Positions 18,558-26,770 are shown, numbered from the stretch's first letter. The stretch is DNA of 33,150 nucleotides from Candidatus Sulfuritelmatomonas gaucii (GCA_900290245.1 OKRB01000161.1:1-33150); one strand, 5' to 3'. Numbers and translations are program-made. The notes: a model not told the origin generated them from the letters alone.

Positions 18558-20051
18558 TTAAGACATCGCACGGATCTGCGCGGCGACGAAATCGTGGACC
18601 AACATGAGGTTGGTTGGTGAAACCACGGTCTTCGGCTCCTGCTGGCCAGCCGCATGGATCAGCAACACCGGCCGAGGATCCCATTGGCCACCGCGTGACA
18701 CGCGCTCGTCTTCGGCGCTCCAGCCCGCAACCGGCCGCCATAACTGCGTGCGCCAGGAGTGGTCGCCCTGTACGACGAGTGTGGTGGCTGCCCAGCGCGG
18801 CTGCGCCTGGAGCACATTGAGTATCTGGCCCAGCAGGCGGTCGGAGTAATCGAGCGAATCAAGATAGGAGCCACCGGGTGCAAACGTGCGCGTGTGCCTG
18901 TTCCAGAACTCCGGCGGGTGCGGAACGGGAAGATGAACGTAAACGAGATCGGCCTGGCTGGTGGCGATGGTCTCGAGGGCGTGCTCGCTCATGTCTTTCA
19001 CGGACGCAATGTGGCCCTGGGATTTCCAGTTCGCGGTGTCAGCCCACGCCCTGTCGGGCGTCGTGAATTGCTCCACCAGAACGCGCAGCGGAAACCAGAC
19101 ATTCTGGGCAAAGCTGGCGTTAAGCGAGGTCGGTCCGCGGTCCTGCGCGTCATCGTCGGCCCAGTAACATTCCGACGCCGTGCCGGCAAAGACCGGGCAA
19201 TAGGTGATACACCATCCGGTGATCGACACTGTCAGTCCATGCTTCTTGGCCAAACCGAAGAGCGAAGAACTCGGATCGAAGGTCTCCCAGTGCGGTGAAT
19301 CGATGGTCCGCACCAGGTAGCGGTGGTCGGATGTGTAAGTCACGGTCCTGACCACGCGTCCAAGCTGCAGACTCGGTACCACCTGGGTGGTCCAGTAGGC
19401 GATCGGGCTCACTTCGGTATAGAGCGTGCTTTCGCTGCGCAGACGGTCAAAATTCGGAAGCTGGAGCGATGGATCGCGCGACTCAAACGTCGGTTTGTAA
19501 GCAAGTTCATCGAAGAGAATCCAGACGAGGCGCGGCCTGGTTGCGGGCTGAGCCGGAATGGCCGTGACATAGGCCTTCGGGCCTGGGCGCCACGTCGCTG
19601 CGCGAACCAGTTGCCACGTGACAACGATCGAGAACACCGCGAATCCGGTGAGGACAACTCCGCCCGCACGGCGCAACTTATTGGCGAACGAAGGCACGCG
19701 CAGAATGAGAAAACCAAGCACGACGATCCAAGCAAGGCTGGCAGTGACCACCACCGCATTGGGGACGGGGAACGGAAAGACATTCAGATTACGCACCAGC
19801 AGGAACGGCGGAAATGCGGCCATCAGGATCCAGCGCAATTTCGGCCACCACTTCAGCCCGCGCAGAATCGCCATCACAATGAGGAAGACAAGAGCGACAA
19901 TCACCAGGTCAGTGATTTGTGCTATCGCGATTTTTGTCAGGGGCTCCGGCGAGCGCATGCGGTCGTCACCGGCCGAAGATGTGAGATCGACGTAGTTGGG
20001 CAGGAGCAGGATGGCGGCAAAACCAAATGCCTGGGCGATCCTTTTGATCAT
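18558..20051 (-). CDS. Membrane-anchored sulfatase-like hydrolase/transferase
   Basis: 497 residues. About five hydrophobic segments occupy the first 150 residues (near 7-23, 42-64, 73-88, 99-118, 130-149), followed by an alkaline-phosphatase-superfamily catalytic domain that should face the periplasm. Metal-site residues are D181 in WILFDELAY and the GDHSW segment near the C-terminus. LPNFDRLRSEST mirrors the family's TPNLDxLAxEG region. The sulfatase CxPxR/SxPxR formylglycine motif is absent; the matching place reads YWTTQVVPSL, so a Thr (221 or 222) may be the nucleophile, as in phosphoethanolamine or phosphoglycerol transferases. It is the last gene of a three-gene unit and overlaps the methyltransferase gene by 4 bp. 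A role in envelope modification is inferred. Confidence 0.8.
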   Translation of the reverse strand: MIKRIAQAFGFAAILLLPNYVDLTSSAGDDRMRSPEPLTKIAIAQITDLVIVALVFLIVMAILRGLKWWPKLRWILMAAFPPFLLVRNLNVFPFPVPNAVVVTASLAWIVVLGFLILRVPSFANKLRRAGGVVLTGFAVFSIVVTWQLVRAATWRPGPKAYVTAIPAQPATRPRLVWILFDELAYKPTFESRDPSLQLPNFDRLRSESTLYTEVSPIAYWTTQVVPSLQLGRVVRTVTYTSDHRYLVRTIDSPHWETFDPSSSLFGLAKKHGLTVSITGWCITYCPVFAGTASECYWADDDAQDRGPTSLNASFAQNVWFPLRVLVEQFTTPDRAWADTANWKSQGHIASVKDMSEHALETIATSQADLVYVHLPVPHPPEFWNRHTRTFAPGGSYLDSLDYSDRLLGQILNVLQAQPRWAATTLVVQGDHSWRTQLWRPVAGWSAEDERVSRGGQWDPRPVLLIHAAGQQEPKTVVSPTNLMLVHDFVAAQIRAMS

Positions 20052-21547
20052 GCGAGACTGGCCTCAGGACGCGCATCGCCTGCGATCCGTTCTGAGGCGT
20101 CGTGCGAAATTCGTTCCAGAAGCAAAAGGACGCGCCCGTTCGCAAGCGCGCACCGATCGGAGACCACAAAGTGCCGCGCGAACGCTTCCAACAGATCGCC
20201 CTCAGTGAAATGGCCATAGAGTTCGTCACGCCCGCGCAGCCACTCCTGGCACATTGAGTCGGTCGGAGGCACCCACTCGAGCACGAGCCAGTGCCGCGTG
20301 AGGCTCGCGCAGAGGTCACCAATGTGCGCCAATGGCAACTGCTCGCGCAGAATCAAGTGGTGAATCAGCGCTAGCATCAGCACCATATCAAATTTACCGG
20401 TCAGGCGATCGAGCAATGAGAAATGCTCGCGGTTGAGCCAACCCGCCGCAGGCGTGGGCCGGGCGATATTGGCCAACACCGTTGTGATCGGGAAGCGCTC
20501 TGTGGCAGCGGCTCGCCACAGAACTTCGAGCGCCGCGGCATCCACGTCGATTGCGACCACTTCGGCCCCGCCGCCGGCCGCTATTAGCGAGAAGGTTCCC
20601 GTATTTGCGCCGAGGTCGAGAACGCGCATCGGCCGGCAGCGCTGCAGCACGATTTTGACGAACTCCCGTTTGTCATCAGCTTCGGCAGGCTGATAGTGGG
20701 TGGCAGTCTGGGTGTATTCGCTCCACTGGCTGCGGCTGCGCGGTTCGGCTGTGTGACGAATTTGTTTTGCCAGGCGCGCGATGCGCTTCATGAGGATGTG
20801 TGTCGCGAGCTCAGGGTTGGCGACAGAAGACGGCTTGCGTGGGGTTTGCCGCGTCCGACCGGGCCGCTCGAAAAGCGTGGCCAGTGTAACCACGTCGAAA
20901 AGAGCCGGATTGAACCTTTGCAGGAACGGCAATGCTCGGTAGATCTGATTGGGTTCATAGCCGTCACGCCGGAATAACGTGGCCTGGAGAGGCCAGTCCA
21001 GGTATTTGGCGGCCACCAGCGGAAAGAGAAATGTGCGCACAAACTGACCGTACGCGAGCCAGACGCTTGCATGCGGATCGCGCCGTTCGAACGACAGAAC
21101 ATCCACCAGAATGGGCTTTGCTCCGGAGAAGAGAATATTTAGCGGAGTGGCGTCCTTCAGCGTCCAGCCGGAAGCAATCGCCTTTTGGGCAATACGCAAA
21201 GTCAGGTCCGCGGCAGCCAGCCACTGAGCAGACGTCCACTCCCACGGATAGGTGATGGGATCGATCCGCGGATGCTCCAGCCACAGTTCGTCGGGAGACA
21301 CGCAGGGATGGCAGTCGGGGCTTGCGATCTGCGTCCGAACCAGGTCGCCGCTCTGCTCCAGTTCTGCGCGCAGTCCGGATGCCAGAAATGCCCGCGTTTC
21401 ATTTTCCGCCGACGGGCGAATCCGGCGTAAGGCGTGATGTGCCGTGAGCCGGAGCTCACCTGCCGGATCGCGGAAGGTCAACATCGGATCACGATTCCCC
21501 GTTGAGCGGCCCGAAATGTCGGCAGCGACCCCGACAGGCTGGTTCAC
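20048..21547 (-). CDS. Kinase-like/SAM-methyltransferase two-domain protein
   Basis: 499 residues. The C-terminal half (from ~290) is a class I methyltransferase: motif I is VLDLGANTG (309-317), then VVAIDVDAAAL and a LVLEWVPPTD strand. The N-terminal half has a protein-kinase/APH-like active-site pattern: LKDATPLNILF with D132 and N137 spaced like the HRDxxxxN loop, and D149 in ILVDVLSF at the position of the DFG Asp. The usual HRD His is replaced and no glycine-rich loop is obvious, so kinase activity is uncertain. Similar two-part proteins include relatives of the nodulation protein NoeA. It overlaps both neighbours by 4 bp. The substrate is unknown. Confidence 0.8.
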   Translation of the reverse strand: MNQPVGVAADISGRSTGNRDPMLTFRDPAGELRLTAHHALRRIRPSAENETRAFLASGLRAELEQSGDLVRTQIASPDCHPCVSPDELWLEHPRIDPITYPWEWTSAQWLAAADLTLRIAQKAIASGWTLKDATPLNILFSGAKPILVDVLSFERRDPHASVWLAYGQFVRTFLFPLVAAKYLDWPLQATLFRRDGYEPNQIYRALPFLQRFNPALFDVVTLATLFERPGRTRQTPRKPSSVANPELATHILMKRIARLAKQIRHTAEPRSRSQWSEYTQTATHYQPAEADDKREFVKIVLQRCRPMRVLDLGANTGTFSLIAAGGGAEVVAIDVDAAALEVLWRAAATERFPITTVLANIARPTPAAGWLNREHFSLLDRLTGKFDMVLMLALIHHLILREQLPLAHIGDLCASLTRHWLVLEWVPPTDSMCQEWLRGRDELYGHFTEGDLLEAFARHFVVSDRCALANGRVLLLLERISHDASERIAGDARPEASLA

Positions 21548-21798
21548 GTGTTGGAAGAATCCTCGCCGATCTGAGCGCTCGGCAGGTCTTCGTGGCGGCT
21601 CTTAAGCTCGCCGCGATGGAAGAGCAGGTAGATTTTGTGCCGCAAATACCATCCAGCAGCCACTAGCGCGGACCCGGCCGCCTGAATCGCCAGGAGGCCG
21701 CTGCCGGGGTCGGCATAAGCGTATGCTGGCCGTTCAAATAACAGTACAGCTCCCAGCGCGACGAGCATGATGGACGCAATGGAAAGGACAATTTTCAT
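21544..21798 (-). CDS. Small membrane protein with DPGSG motif (84 aa)
   Basis: 84 residues: an N-terminal hydrophobic stretch (3-20) that could be a signal peptide or anchor, the motif YADPGSG (28-34), a second hydrophobic helix (~35-51), then a basic-aromatic turn (YLRHKIYLLFHRG) and an acidic tail. Short proteins with a (Y/L)DPG(T/S)G motif before a membrane helix recur in several phyla and often lie beside alkaline-phosphatase-superfamily or methyltransferase genes, as here; no function is established that I know of. It opens the three-gene unit and overlaps the next gene by 4 bp, so it is translationally coupled. The ribosome site before the ATG is weak. Confidence 0.75.
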   Translation of the reverse strand: MKIVLSIASIMLVALGAVLLFERPAYAYADPGSGLLAIQAAGSALVAAGWYLRHKIYLLFHRGELKSRHEDLPSAQIGEDSSNT

Positions 21799-22038
21799 AT
21801 TGCTGGTTGACGACTCCCGAATCTGATGGATATTCGAGCCGGAAGCCTGTCGAGCTGGCGCCAGCGTGAAGCACTGGAATCCACCTTTTACAAATAGACG
21901 TTAAAACGCCATTAAGAGTTTAGGCACGTGCAGACAGTTTCGGCTGTGACAAGAACCACCTAATGCAACCCACGAAGGTCGTAAGCGAAACGCCCGAATG
22001 GAGGCAGGCCCCCGGCGGCGGCCAGCCAAGCGAGGCCT

Positions 22039-23139
22039 TCAGGGTGAAACGCCAAGTTCGAGGTCGTCGAGACGGCGCCATTTATAGATGGCAATCGACA
22101 CGATCCAGCTCAGGGCGAAAAACCCGACAATCACGTAGCCCAACGTGGCGAAATTGCCGTTGAGCCTCACCACCAAATTCCAGAAGACGCCATTTAAATG
22201 GAAGTGGCCGGCCAGCAGGCCAAGTGCCTCAATGCCGCCCACGACAAGCGCCACCACCACCGATACGAATGTAATGGTTATGTTGTAGTAGAGCTTCCTG
22301 ACAGGCCGGATGAACGCCCAGCCGTAGGCCCCGAGCATAAGGATATTGTCGGTGGTGTCAATGAGCGACATGCCCGCAGCAAAGAGGGCGGGAAAGGCAA
22401 GAATCGACCACAACGGAAGCCCCTTTGACGCCTCCGCTGCCGAGATTGCCAGCAGGCCGATTTCGGTGGCGGTATCGAAGCCCAAGCCAAAAAGGACGCC
22501 CAGCGGATACATATGCCAACTGCGGCGGATCAGGGCGAACATCGGCCGGAACAGGCGCGCAAGGAACCCGCGGTTCGCCAGCAGCATGTCGAAGTCTTCG
22601 TCGACATACGGGGCGCCGTTGCGCACGCGGGTGAAGGCGCGATAAATGGAGACCAGAACGATCAGGTTCACAGCCGCGATGCCGAAGAGGAAGATCGAAG
22701 AGACCAGCGTGCCGATCACCCCGCCGACAATACGAGCGCCGTCCATTCGATGTTGCAGCGCGAGCGCGGTGGCCGCGATCCCCGCCGTGCCGAGAAAGAC
22801 GATCGTCGAGTGGCCAAGCGAGAACATGAAGCCGACGCCGACAGGCCATTTGCCCTCCTGCATCAGCTTGCGCGTTACATTGTCGATTGCGGCGATGTGA
22901 TCCGCATCCACGGCGTGCCGCAAGCCAAAGCTGTAGGCAAGCAGCCCGGTACCCAGCAAAAGCGGAAAGTGACGGAACGCGATGGCCGCCCAAAGCCATG
23001 CTCCGGCATTGAGGGTAAACAGAATGGCATAGATGCCGACGACCTTGCCGCGTACGTTCCCAGGGGCGTCGTCGAAGAGACTTCGCAGCGCAGGCCGTCG
23101 GGCTGGAGCTGTTTGCGACATAGCAGCCAGATCACTCAT
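22039..23139 (-). CDS. NiCoT family nickel/cobalt transporter
   Basis: 366 residues from the ATG at 23139; about eight membrane segments. The signature RHAVDADHIAAIDN (74-87) holds the HX4DH metal-selectivity motif (H75, D80, H81) of HoxN/NixA/NicT permeases. The later motifs GFMFSLGHSTIVF and LGFDTATEIGLLA are also present. These permeases import Ni2+ or Co2+ at high affinity. A GTG at 23226 would extend the protein by 29 non-homologous residues but lies inside a terminator-like hairpin, so I prefer an internal start; the ATG at 23121 is a further option. No urease, hydrogenase or cobalamin genes are nearby, so the client enzyme is not evident. Confidence 0.92.
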   Translation of the reverse strand: MSDLAAMSQTAPARRPALRSLFDDAPGNVRGKVVGIYAILFTLNAGAWLWAAIAFRHFPLLLGTGLLAYSFGLRHAVDADHIAAIDNVTRKLMQEGKWPVGVGFMFSLGHSTIVFLGTAGIAATALALQHRMDGARIVGGVIGTLVSSIFLFGIAAVNLIVLVSIYRAFTRVRNGAPYVDEDFDMLLANRGFLARLFRPMFALIRRSWHMYPLGVLFGLGFDTATEIGLLAISAAEASKGLPLWSILAFPALFAAGMSLIDTTDNILMLGAYGWAFIRPVRKLYYNITITFVSVVVALVVGGIEALGLLAGHFHLNGVFWNLVVRLNGNFATLGYVIVGFFALSWIVSIAIYKWRRLDDLELGVSP

Positions 23140-23204
23140 CGCAAGTGCCCCGCGAACTGCCACGCTCACGGCTTGCCGCAGCAGCACATACGCGCTTTGC
23201 AACA

Positions 23205-23228
23205 GCAAAAACGAGTGCCTCGGCACTC
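23205..23228 (-). terminator. Terminator-like hairpin upstream of the NiCoT gene
   Basis: On the minus strand GAGTGCC-GA-GGCACTC forms a perfect 7-bp stem followed by CGTTTTTG. It lies 160 bases past the infC stop and 66 bases before the NiCoT ATG. It is either the infC terminator or an attenuator in the NiCoT leader, because a promoter-like sequence lies just upstream of it. Confidence 0.6.
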
Positions 23229-23263
23229 TTCAAGCCGGGATTTGCGTCGGTGCGAATAGGCCA

Positions 23264-23292
23264 ATATTACCATTTTGAAATTCGTGCTACAA
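23264..23292 (-). promoter_or_regulatory. Candidate promoter for the NiCoT gene
   Basis: On the minus strand TTGTAG (23292-23287), a 17-base spacer, and TAATAT (23269-23264) preceded by TGG, giving an extended -10. The implied start near 23257 yields a leader of about 118 bases containing the terminator-like hairpin. Confidence 0.45.
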
Positions 23293-23389
23293 GCGACAGC
23301 TCCGAATTTCAGGCAGAGAGCGCCTGTCTCGAGGCTGCGATGGCCAACGACAGATGAAGCTCTGGAGGGGGTCGAAGCTGGGACGCCCG

Positions 23390-23995
23390 TTACTGCGTCG
23401 GCGCGGCCGGCGCTTTCGATGCGGCAGCGACGGGAGGGGGGGCGGCCTTGGGCCTGGATGCTTCTTTTCGCGCCGGGGCAAGGATGGCGTGGAGGATGGT
23501 ACCCTCCATGCGCGGCATGAACTCGACTATGCCGGCGTCGCCGATGTCCTGAATCAACCGGTTGATAATGTTGTAGCCAAGTTCGCGATGCGCCATTTGC
23601 CGGCCACGGAAGCGCAGGCTGGCCTTGACCTTGTCACCGTCGCCCAGAAACCGGATCGCCTGGTTCTTCTTGGTCTGGTAGTCGTGTTCGTCCACGGTCA
23701 CCGAGAACTTGACTTCCTTGATGGTGATCACTTTTTGCCGCTTGCGAGCGGCGCGCTCGCTCTTTTCCTTTTCGTAGAGAAAACGGCCGTAGTCCTGAAT
23801 ACGACAGACTGGAGGAACTGCGGTGGGAGAAACTTCTACGAGGTCAAGCCCACGCTCGCGGGCGATTTTGAGAGCTTCGTACGGTGCAAGGATGCCTAAT
23901 TGTTCGCCGTTTTCGTCGATCACGCGGATTTCGCGTGCGCGAATCCGGTCGTTGACGCGGATAAAGGACTTTGCCGAACGTTTATCGAATGCGAT
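23390..23995 (-). CDS. infC: Translation initiation factor IF-3, probable ATC start
   Basis: IF-3 binds the 30S subunit, keeps subunits apart and checks the start codon-initiator tRNA pairing. The N-domain begins FIRVNDRIRAREIRVIDENG, and the C-domain carries EVKFSVTVDEHDYQTKKNQAIRF and FRGRQMAHRELG. The C-terminus has a ~30-residue Ala/Pro/Lys tail. No ATG or GTG suits the conserved N-terminus: the nearest in-frame ATG (24109) adds 38 residues unlike IF-3. An in-frame ATC at 23995-23993 sits five bases after a perfect GGAGGA (24006-24001), giving a 201-residue protein of normal form. Rare start codons of infC (AUU in E. coli) are known to let IF-3 repress its own synthesis. rpmI and rplT, common downstream partners, are not next to it. 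Confidence 0.95.
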   Translation of the reverse strand: MAFDKRSAKSFIRVNDRIRAREIRVIDENGEQLGILAPYEALKIARERGLDLVEVSPTAVPPVCRIQDYGRFLYEKEKSERAARKRQKVITIKEVKFSVTVDEHDYQTKKNQAIRFLGDGDKVKASLRFRGRQMAHRELGYNIINRLIQDIGDAGIVEFMPRMEGTILHAILAPARKEASRPKAAPPPVAAASKAPAAPTQ

Positions 23996-24006
23996 GGCGC
24001 TCCTCC
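23993..24006 (-). promoter_or_regulatory. Shine-Dalgarno and non-canonical ATC start of infC
   Basis: GGAGGA at 24006-24001, spacer GCGCC, then ATC at 23995-23993 in the IF-3 frame. It is the best ribosome site in this part of the window and is aligned with no ATG, GTG or TTG. Confidence 0.75.
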
Positions 24007-24070
24007 AAATGCATGCTGCGCGGACCGGGTCAGGAAGCCCAATGGCCCGCAACTGCACGAACGCAAACTG

Positions 24071-24076
24071 AGTATA
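24071..24076 (-). promoter_or_regulatory. Candidate -10 element for infC
   Basis: TATACT on the minus strand, about 80 bases before the ATC start; the -35 is poor. If it is used, transcription begins near 24064, downstream of the ATG at 24109, which would exclude the longer IF-3 reading. Confidence 0.4.
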
Positions 24077-24166
24077 GCATTGGCTTGGCTCCGCGGCTTG
24101 AGCCAGCAAAATGGAACCCGCATGCGAGAAGGCGTACGGTGGTGAATCAACGTCGGCTGCTCCGCT

Positions 24167-25309
24167 TCAGTTCCCCAGCACATCCTCAATTGGTCGGCCG
24201 GACTTCGCAACCGCCGCATGGTAGTCCTCGCCGAGAAGTGCGGCCAGGGTTGCCGCGACCTGGCTTTCTGTAACAACAGGCCCACCTTTGCGCTCGCCCA
24301 GGGCAAGTGTATCGGGGCCAAGAAATGCCATCCATGTCTCGCGCGAGGCCGGGTCGCTGGCTCCGTGGTCGGTCCATTGCGCACCGTTGCCTCTTCCATG
24401 GTCGGGAACAACAATCAGCGTTGTCTTGTCCCGGTACTCCGGCATGGACTGCGCCTGTTCCCACAACTCCCGCAAATACTCGTCGTCGCGGTGTGCGGCA
24501 TCGAGGTGGGCTGCATACGAGCCCTGGTGGGCCCAATCATCGGTTTCACCGAGGCCGAGAAATAGCACCCGTGGGTGCGCGGCCTTCATATATTCGAGCG
24601 CAGTGTGAAAAGGAATGGGATCGAAGGGCTCATCATCCCACACACGAACTGTCTCCGCTTTGAGCTTGTTGAGCAGAGCAATCTCCGGCGTTGGCGGAAT
24701 GGCAGTGAAAGGGACGTAACCTGCGTTCACCGGAAACCCGCATCGCACCTGATTGAAGATTGCATCAAACTCGGCCCACGCACCGAATGCTGCCACCCTG
24801 CCGGCAAAAGCAGGTTTCTCGTTGAGCCATTCGAAGACGGTGTGGTTGGGGTTGGGTCCGGCATCGTTCGAGTCGATGCGCGGGTCGGCGAACCCGGTCA
24901 GGGTCTCGCTGTATCCGGGATAGCTGAAGTTCAGGCCGTTCGTGACTTGGGCGTCCGAGCCAAGATCGCGGTTACCGAAAAGCTGGCCCTGCGTCGACAC
25001 CACCGTCCAGAGGAAGGGCATCAGTTCCCGTCGCCGTTTCCCGGCCGATCCGCCGCTGTAATCGTGTTCGGCAGCTGCGGTCATCTTTTCCGGATCACCG
25101 AGCCACTTGGGTCCCAGCGTTCGCATCAGCGAGGGATCCGCTCCGCGAAAGATCTCCTGCCAGCGCAGTCCGTCGATCATGACAAGGATGACGTTTTGGG
25201 TCTTGTGGGCGTGGGACTCCTGCGCGCTTGCACTCACGGAACACGCGATTGCCACAGCGGCGACACACGCGGCAAGCCTCAGCCCGTTTCGTTTGGAATT
25301 CCGTTTCAT
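24167..25309 (-). CDS. Secreted alkaline phosphatase-superfamily protein (phosphodiesterase/nucleotide pyrophosphatase-like)
   Basis: 380 residues with a signal peptide (basic start, hydrophobic 11-28, cleavage after SASA-Q). The mature domain begins NVILVMIDGLRWQEIF, where D46 is a metal ligand. SYPGYSETLTGF may hold the Ser/Thr nucleophile. LGLGETDDWAHQG supplies Asp/His ligands and VVPDHGRG plus TDHG the remaining ones. This ligand order is that of type I phosphodiesterase/NPP-like members rather than sulfatases, as there is no CxPxR. The ATG at 25309 follows AAGGAG at good spacing. It lies 42 bp after mtaB on the same strand and may be co-transcribed. The substrate is unknown; the protein is predicted periplasmic or secreted. 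Confidence 0.85.
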   Translation of the reverse strand: MKRNSKRNGLRLAACVAAVAIACSVSASAQESHAHKTQNVILVMIDGLRWQEIFRGADPSLMRTLGPKWLGDPEKMTAAAEHDYSGGSAGKRRRELMPFLWTVVSTQGQLFGNRDLGSDAQVTNGLNFSYPGYSETLTGFADPRIDSNDAGPNPNHTVFEWLNEKPAFAGRVAAFGAWAEFDAIFNQVRCGFPVNAGYVPFTAIPPTPEIALLNKLKAETVRVWDDEPFDPIPFHTALEYMKAAHPRVLFLGLGETDDWAHQGSYAAHLDAAHRDDEYLRELWEQAQSMPEYRDKTTLIVVPDHGRGNGAQWTDHGASDPASRETWMAFLGPDTLALGERKGGPVVTESQVAATLAALLGEDYHAAVAKSGRPIEDVLGN

Positions 25310-25351
25310 TCGCGCTCCTTCAACGGAACCGTCAATCTTCGGAGAAAGGCA

Positions 25352-26770
25352 TCAACGCGGCTGGTTCCAGGTGGAAACAATCGCCTTAAGTGCGCTGTCG
25401 GGCGAGAGCCCTGTGGCATGGATCAGTACAAGCTGATTTGCGGGCAGGCGGCCGTCGAATTCGACCGGAAGAAAGTTGTCGGTGAGCGCCGCGGTGCGGC
25501 CATGTGCGGCCATCGCGACCGGAGTGTGCAGCGTGATGGCAGGGAGCTCGCGGCCGATGAAACTGGTGCGATGCGCACGAGTCTTTTCAGCGGCGAGAGC
25601 GCGCAGCGCGGCCACGCGCTCTTCCACGACAGTTTGTGGAACGGGTGAATCCGCGTGCAGCGGCCACGCCCGCGTGTCGGGCCGCGGTGAAAATGGAAAC
25701 AAATGCAGATAGCCGAAGGGCAAGGCGCGAATGAACGCGAGTGTCTCTTCGAATTCGCGTTCGGTCTCGCCGGGAAAGCCCACCATGACGTCGGCGCCAA
25801 TGGTCAACTCTGGACCGGCTGCGCGCAGGAGCGCCGCGACTTTGGCTGCGTAGTGCCATGGGCGATAGCGACGGTGCATTCGGCGCAGCACCGCATCGGA
25901 ACCCGACTGCAGCGGAAGGTGGGCGTGGCGCGCCAGGCGGGACCCGCCAAATTCACGCATGAGCGAAATCAGCGCATCGTCCCAATCCATGGGCTCGATC
26001 GAGCTAAGTCGCAGGCGCGGCAGTGCGGTTTGCTCAAGAATGCAACGAACCAACGGCGAAAGCGAGTCGTTTTCCACACCGGACAATTCCCTGCCCCAGC
26101 GGCCGAGGTTGATGCCTGAAAGCACAAGCTCATTCCCGCCTGATTCGACGAATCTCTGCACTTCGCGAAGAATGGCCGCGCGCGACAGGCTCTTCGACGG
26201 CCCGCGCGTGAAAGGGATGACGCAGAACGTACAGCGATTGCCGCATCCCTCCTGGATTTTGAGGTTGGGCCGTGTCTGCGCTCCCTCCATGAGTGCTGCA
26301 TCCGCCAGGTGCGCGTCTTCAATGAACGAGTGCGCGAAGCGATCGTCAACCCAGATGGGCGCTCGCGGCGTGCTCGCAGAGAGAAGCGTTCCCACCGGGA
26401 CGATAGCGGGCGGAAAGGTTGCGGCTTGCGTTCCCAAGCTCGCGAGATCGCGAATGATCTCCGGCGCGAGCGCCATGTGGCTGTTGCCCACCACAGCCGC
26501 GACGCCGGCCATGCTCGCCAGCTCTTCGGCCGCGCGCTGCGCATAGCAGCCGGTCACAACGATTTTGGCCTCAGGGTTCCGGCGATGCGCCCGGCGGATG
26601 AAGGCGCGAGCCGAGCGATCGGCTTCGGCGGTCACGCTGCACGTGTTCACCACCACCACGTCGGCGGCGAAAGGCTCGTATTCGGCGAGGGCGCGCAGAT
26701 TTGCGGCGATCGCTTCCCCGTCGGCGCGCGCCGCCCTGCAACCGAAGTGTTCAATGTGAAAACCGGTCAT
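25352..26770 (-). CDS. mtaB: tRNA ct6A/t6A37 methylthiotransferase, MiaB-like radical SAM enzyme
   Basis: 472 residues from the ATG at 26770, chosen because MTGFHIEHFGCRA is the usual beginning; an upstream start adds 20 unrelated residues. The three Cys of the N-terminal auxiliary Fe-S cluster are C11, C44 and C75. The radical SAM CxxxCxxC motif is C176, C180, C183 in EGCGNRCTFC, and a TRAM-like C-terminal domain follows. The FGCR start, with R after the first Cys, favours MtaB over MiaB or RimO. The enzyme inserts a methylthio group on the N6-threonylcarbamoyladenosine of tRNA position 37. It lies directly upstream of the secreted phosphodiesterase-like gene. Confidence 0.88.
   Translation of the reverse strand: MTGFHIEHFGCRAARADGEAIAANLRALAEYEPFAADVVVVNTCSVTAEADRSARAFIRRAHRRNPEAKIVVTGCYAQRAAEELASMAGVAAVVGNSHMALAPEIIRDLASLGTQAATFPPAIVPVGTLLSASTPRAPIWVDDRFAHSFIEDAHLADAALMEGAQTRPNLKIQEGCGNRCTFCVIPFTRGPSKSLSRAAILREVQRFVESGGNELVLSGINLGRWGRELSGVENDSLSPLVRCILEQTALPRLRLSSIEPMDWDDALISLMREFGGSRLARHAHLPLQSGSDAVLRRMHRRYRPWHYAAKVAALLRAAGPELTIGADVMVGFPGETEREFEETLAFIRALPFGYLHLFPFSPRPDTRAWPLHADSPVPQTVVEERVAALRALAAEKTRAHRTSFIGRELPAITLHTPVAMAAHGRTAALTDNFLPVEFDGRLPANQLVLIHATGLSPDSALKAIVSTWNQPR

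Noticed and set aside
18558..20051. Calling the membrane enzyme a true sulfatase
   Set aside because: The CxPxR/SxPxR formylglycine signature is missing; a Thr nucleophile is more likely, so only a superfamily call is made.
19323..20219. Plus-strand frame opposite the sulfatase-like gene
   Set aside because: Its product is basic and low in complexity, and the minus strand encodes a coherent membrane enzyme.
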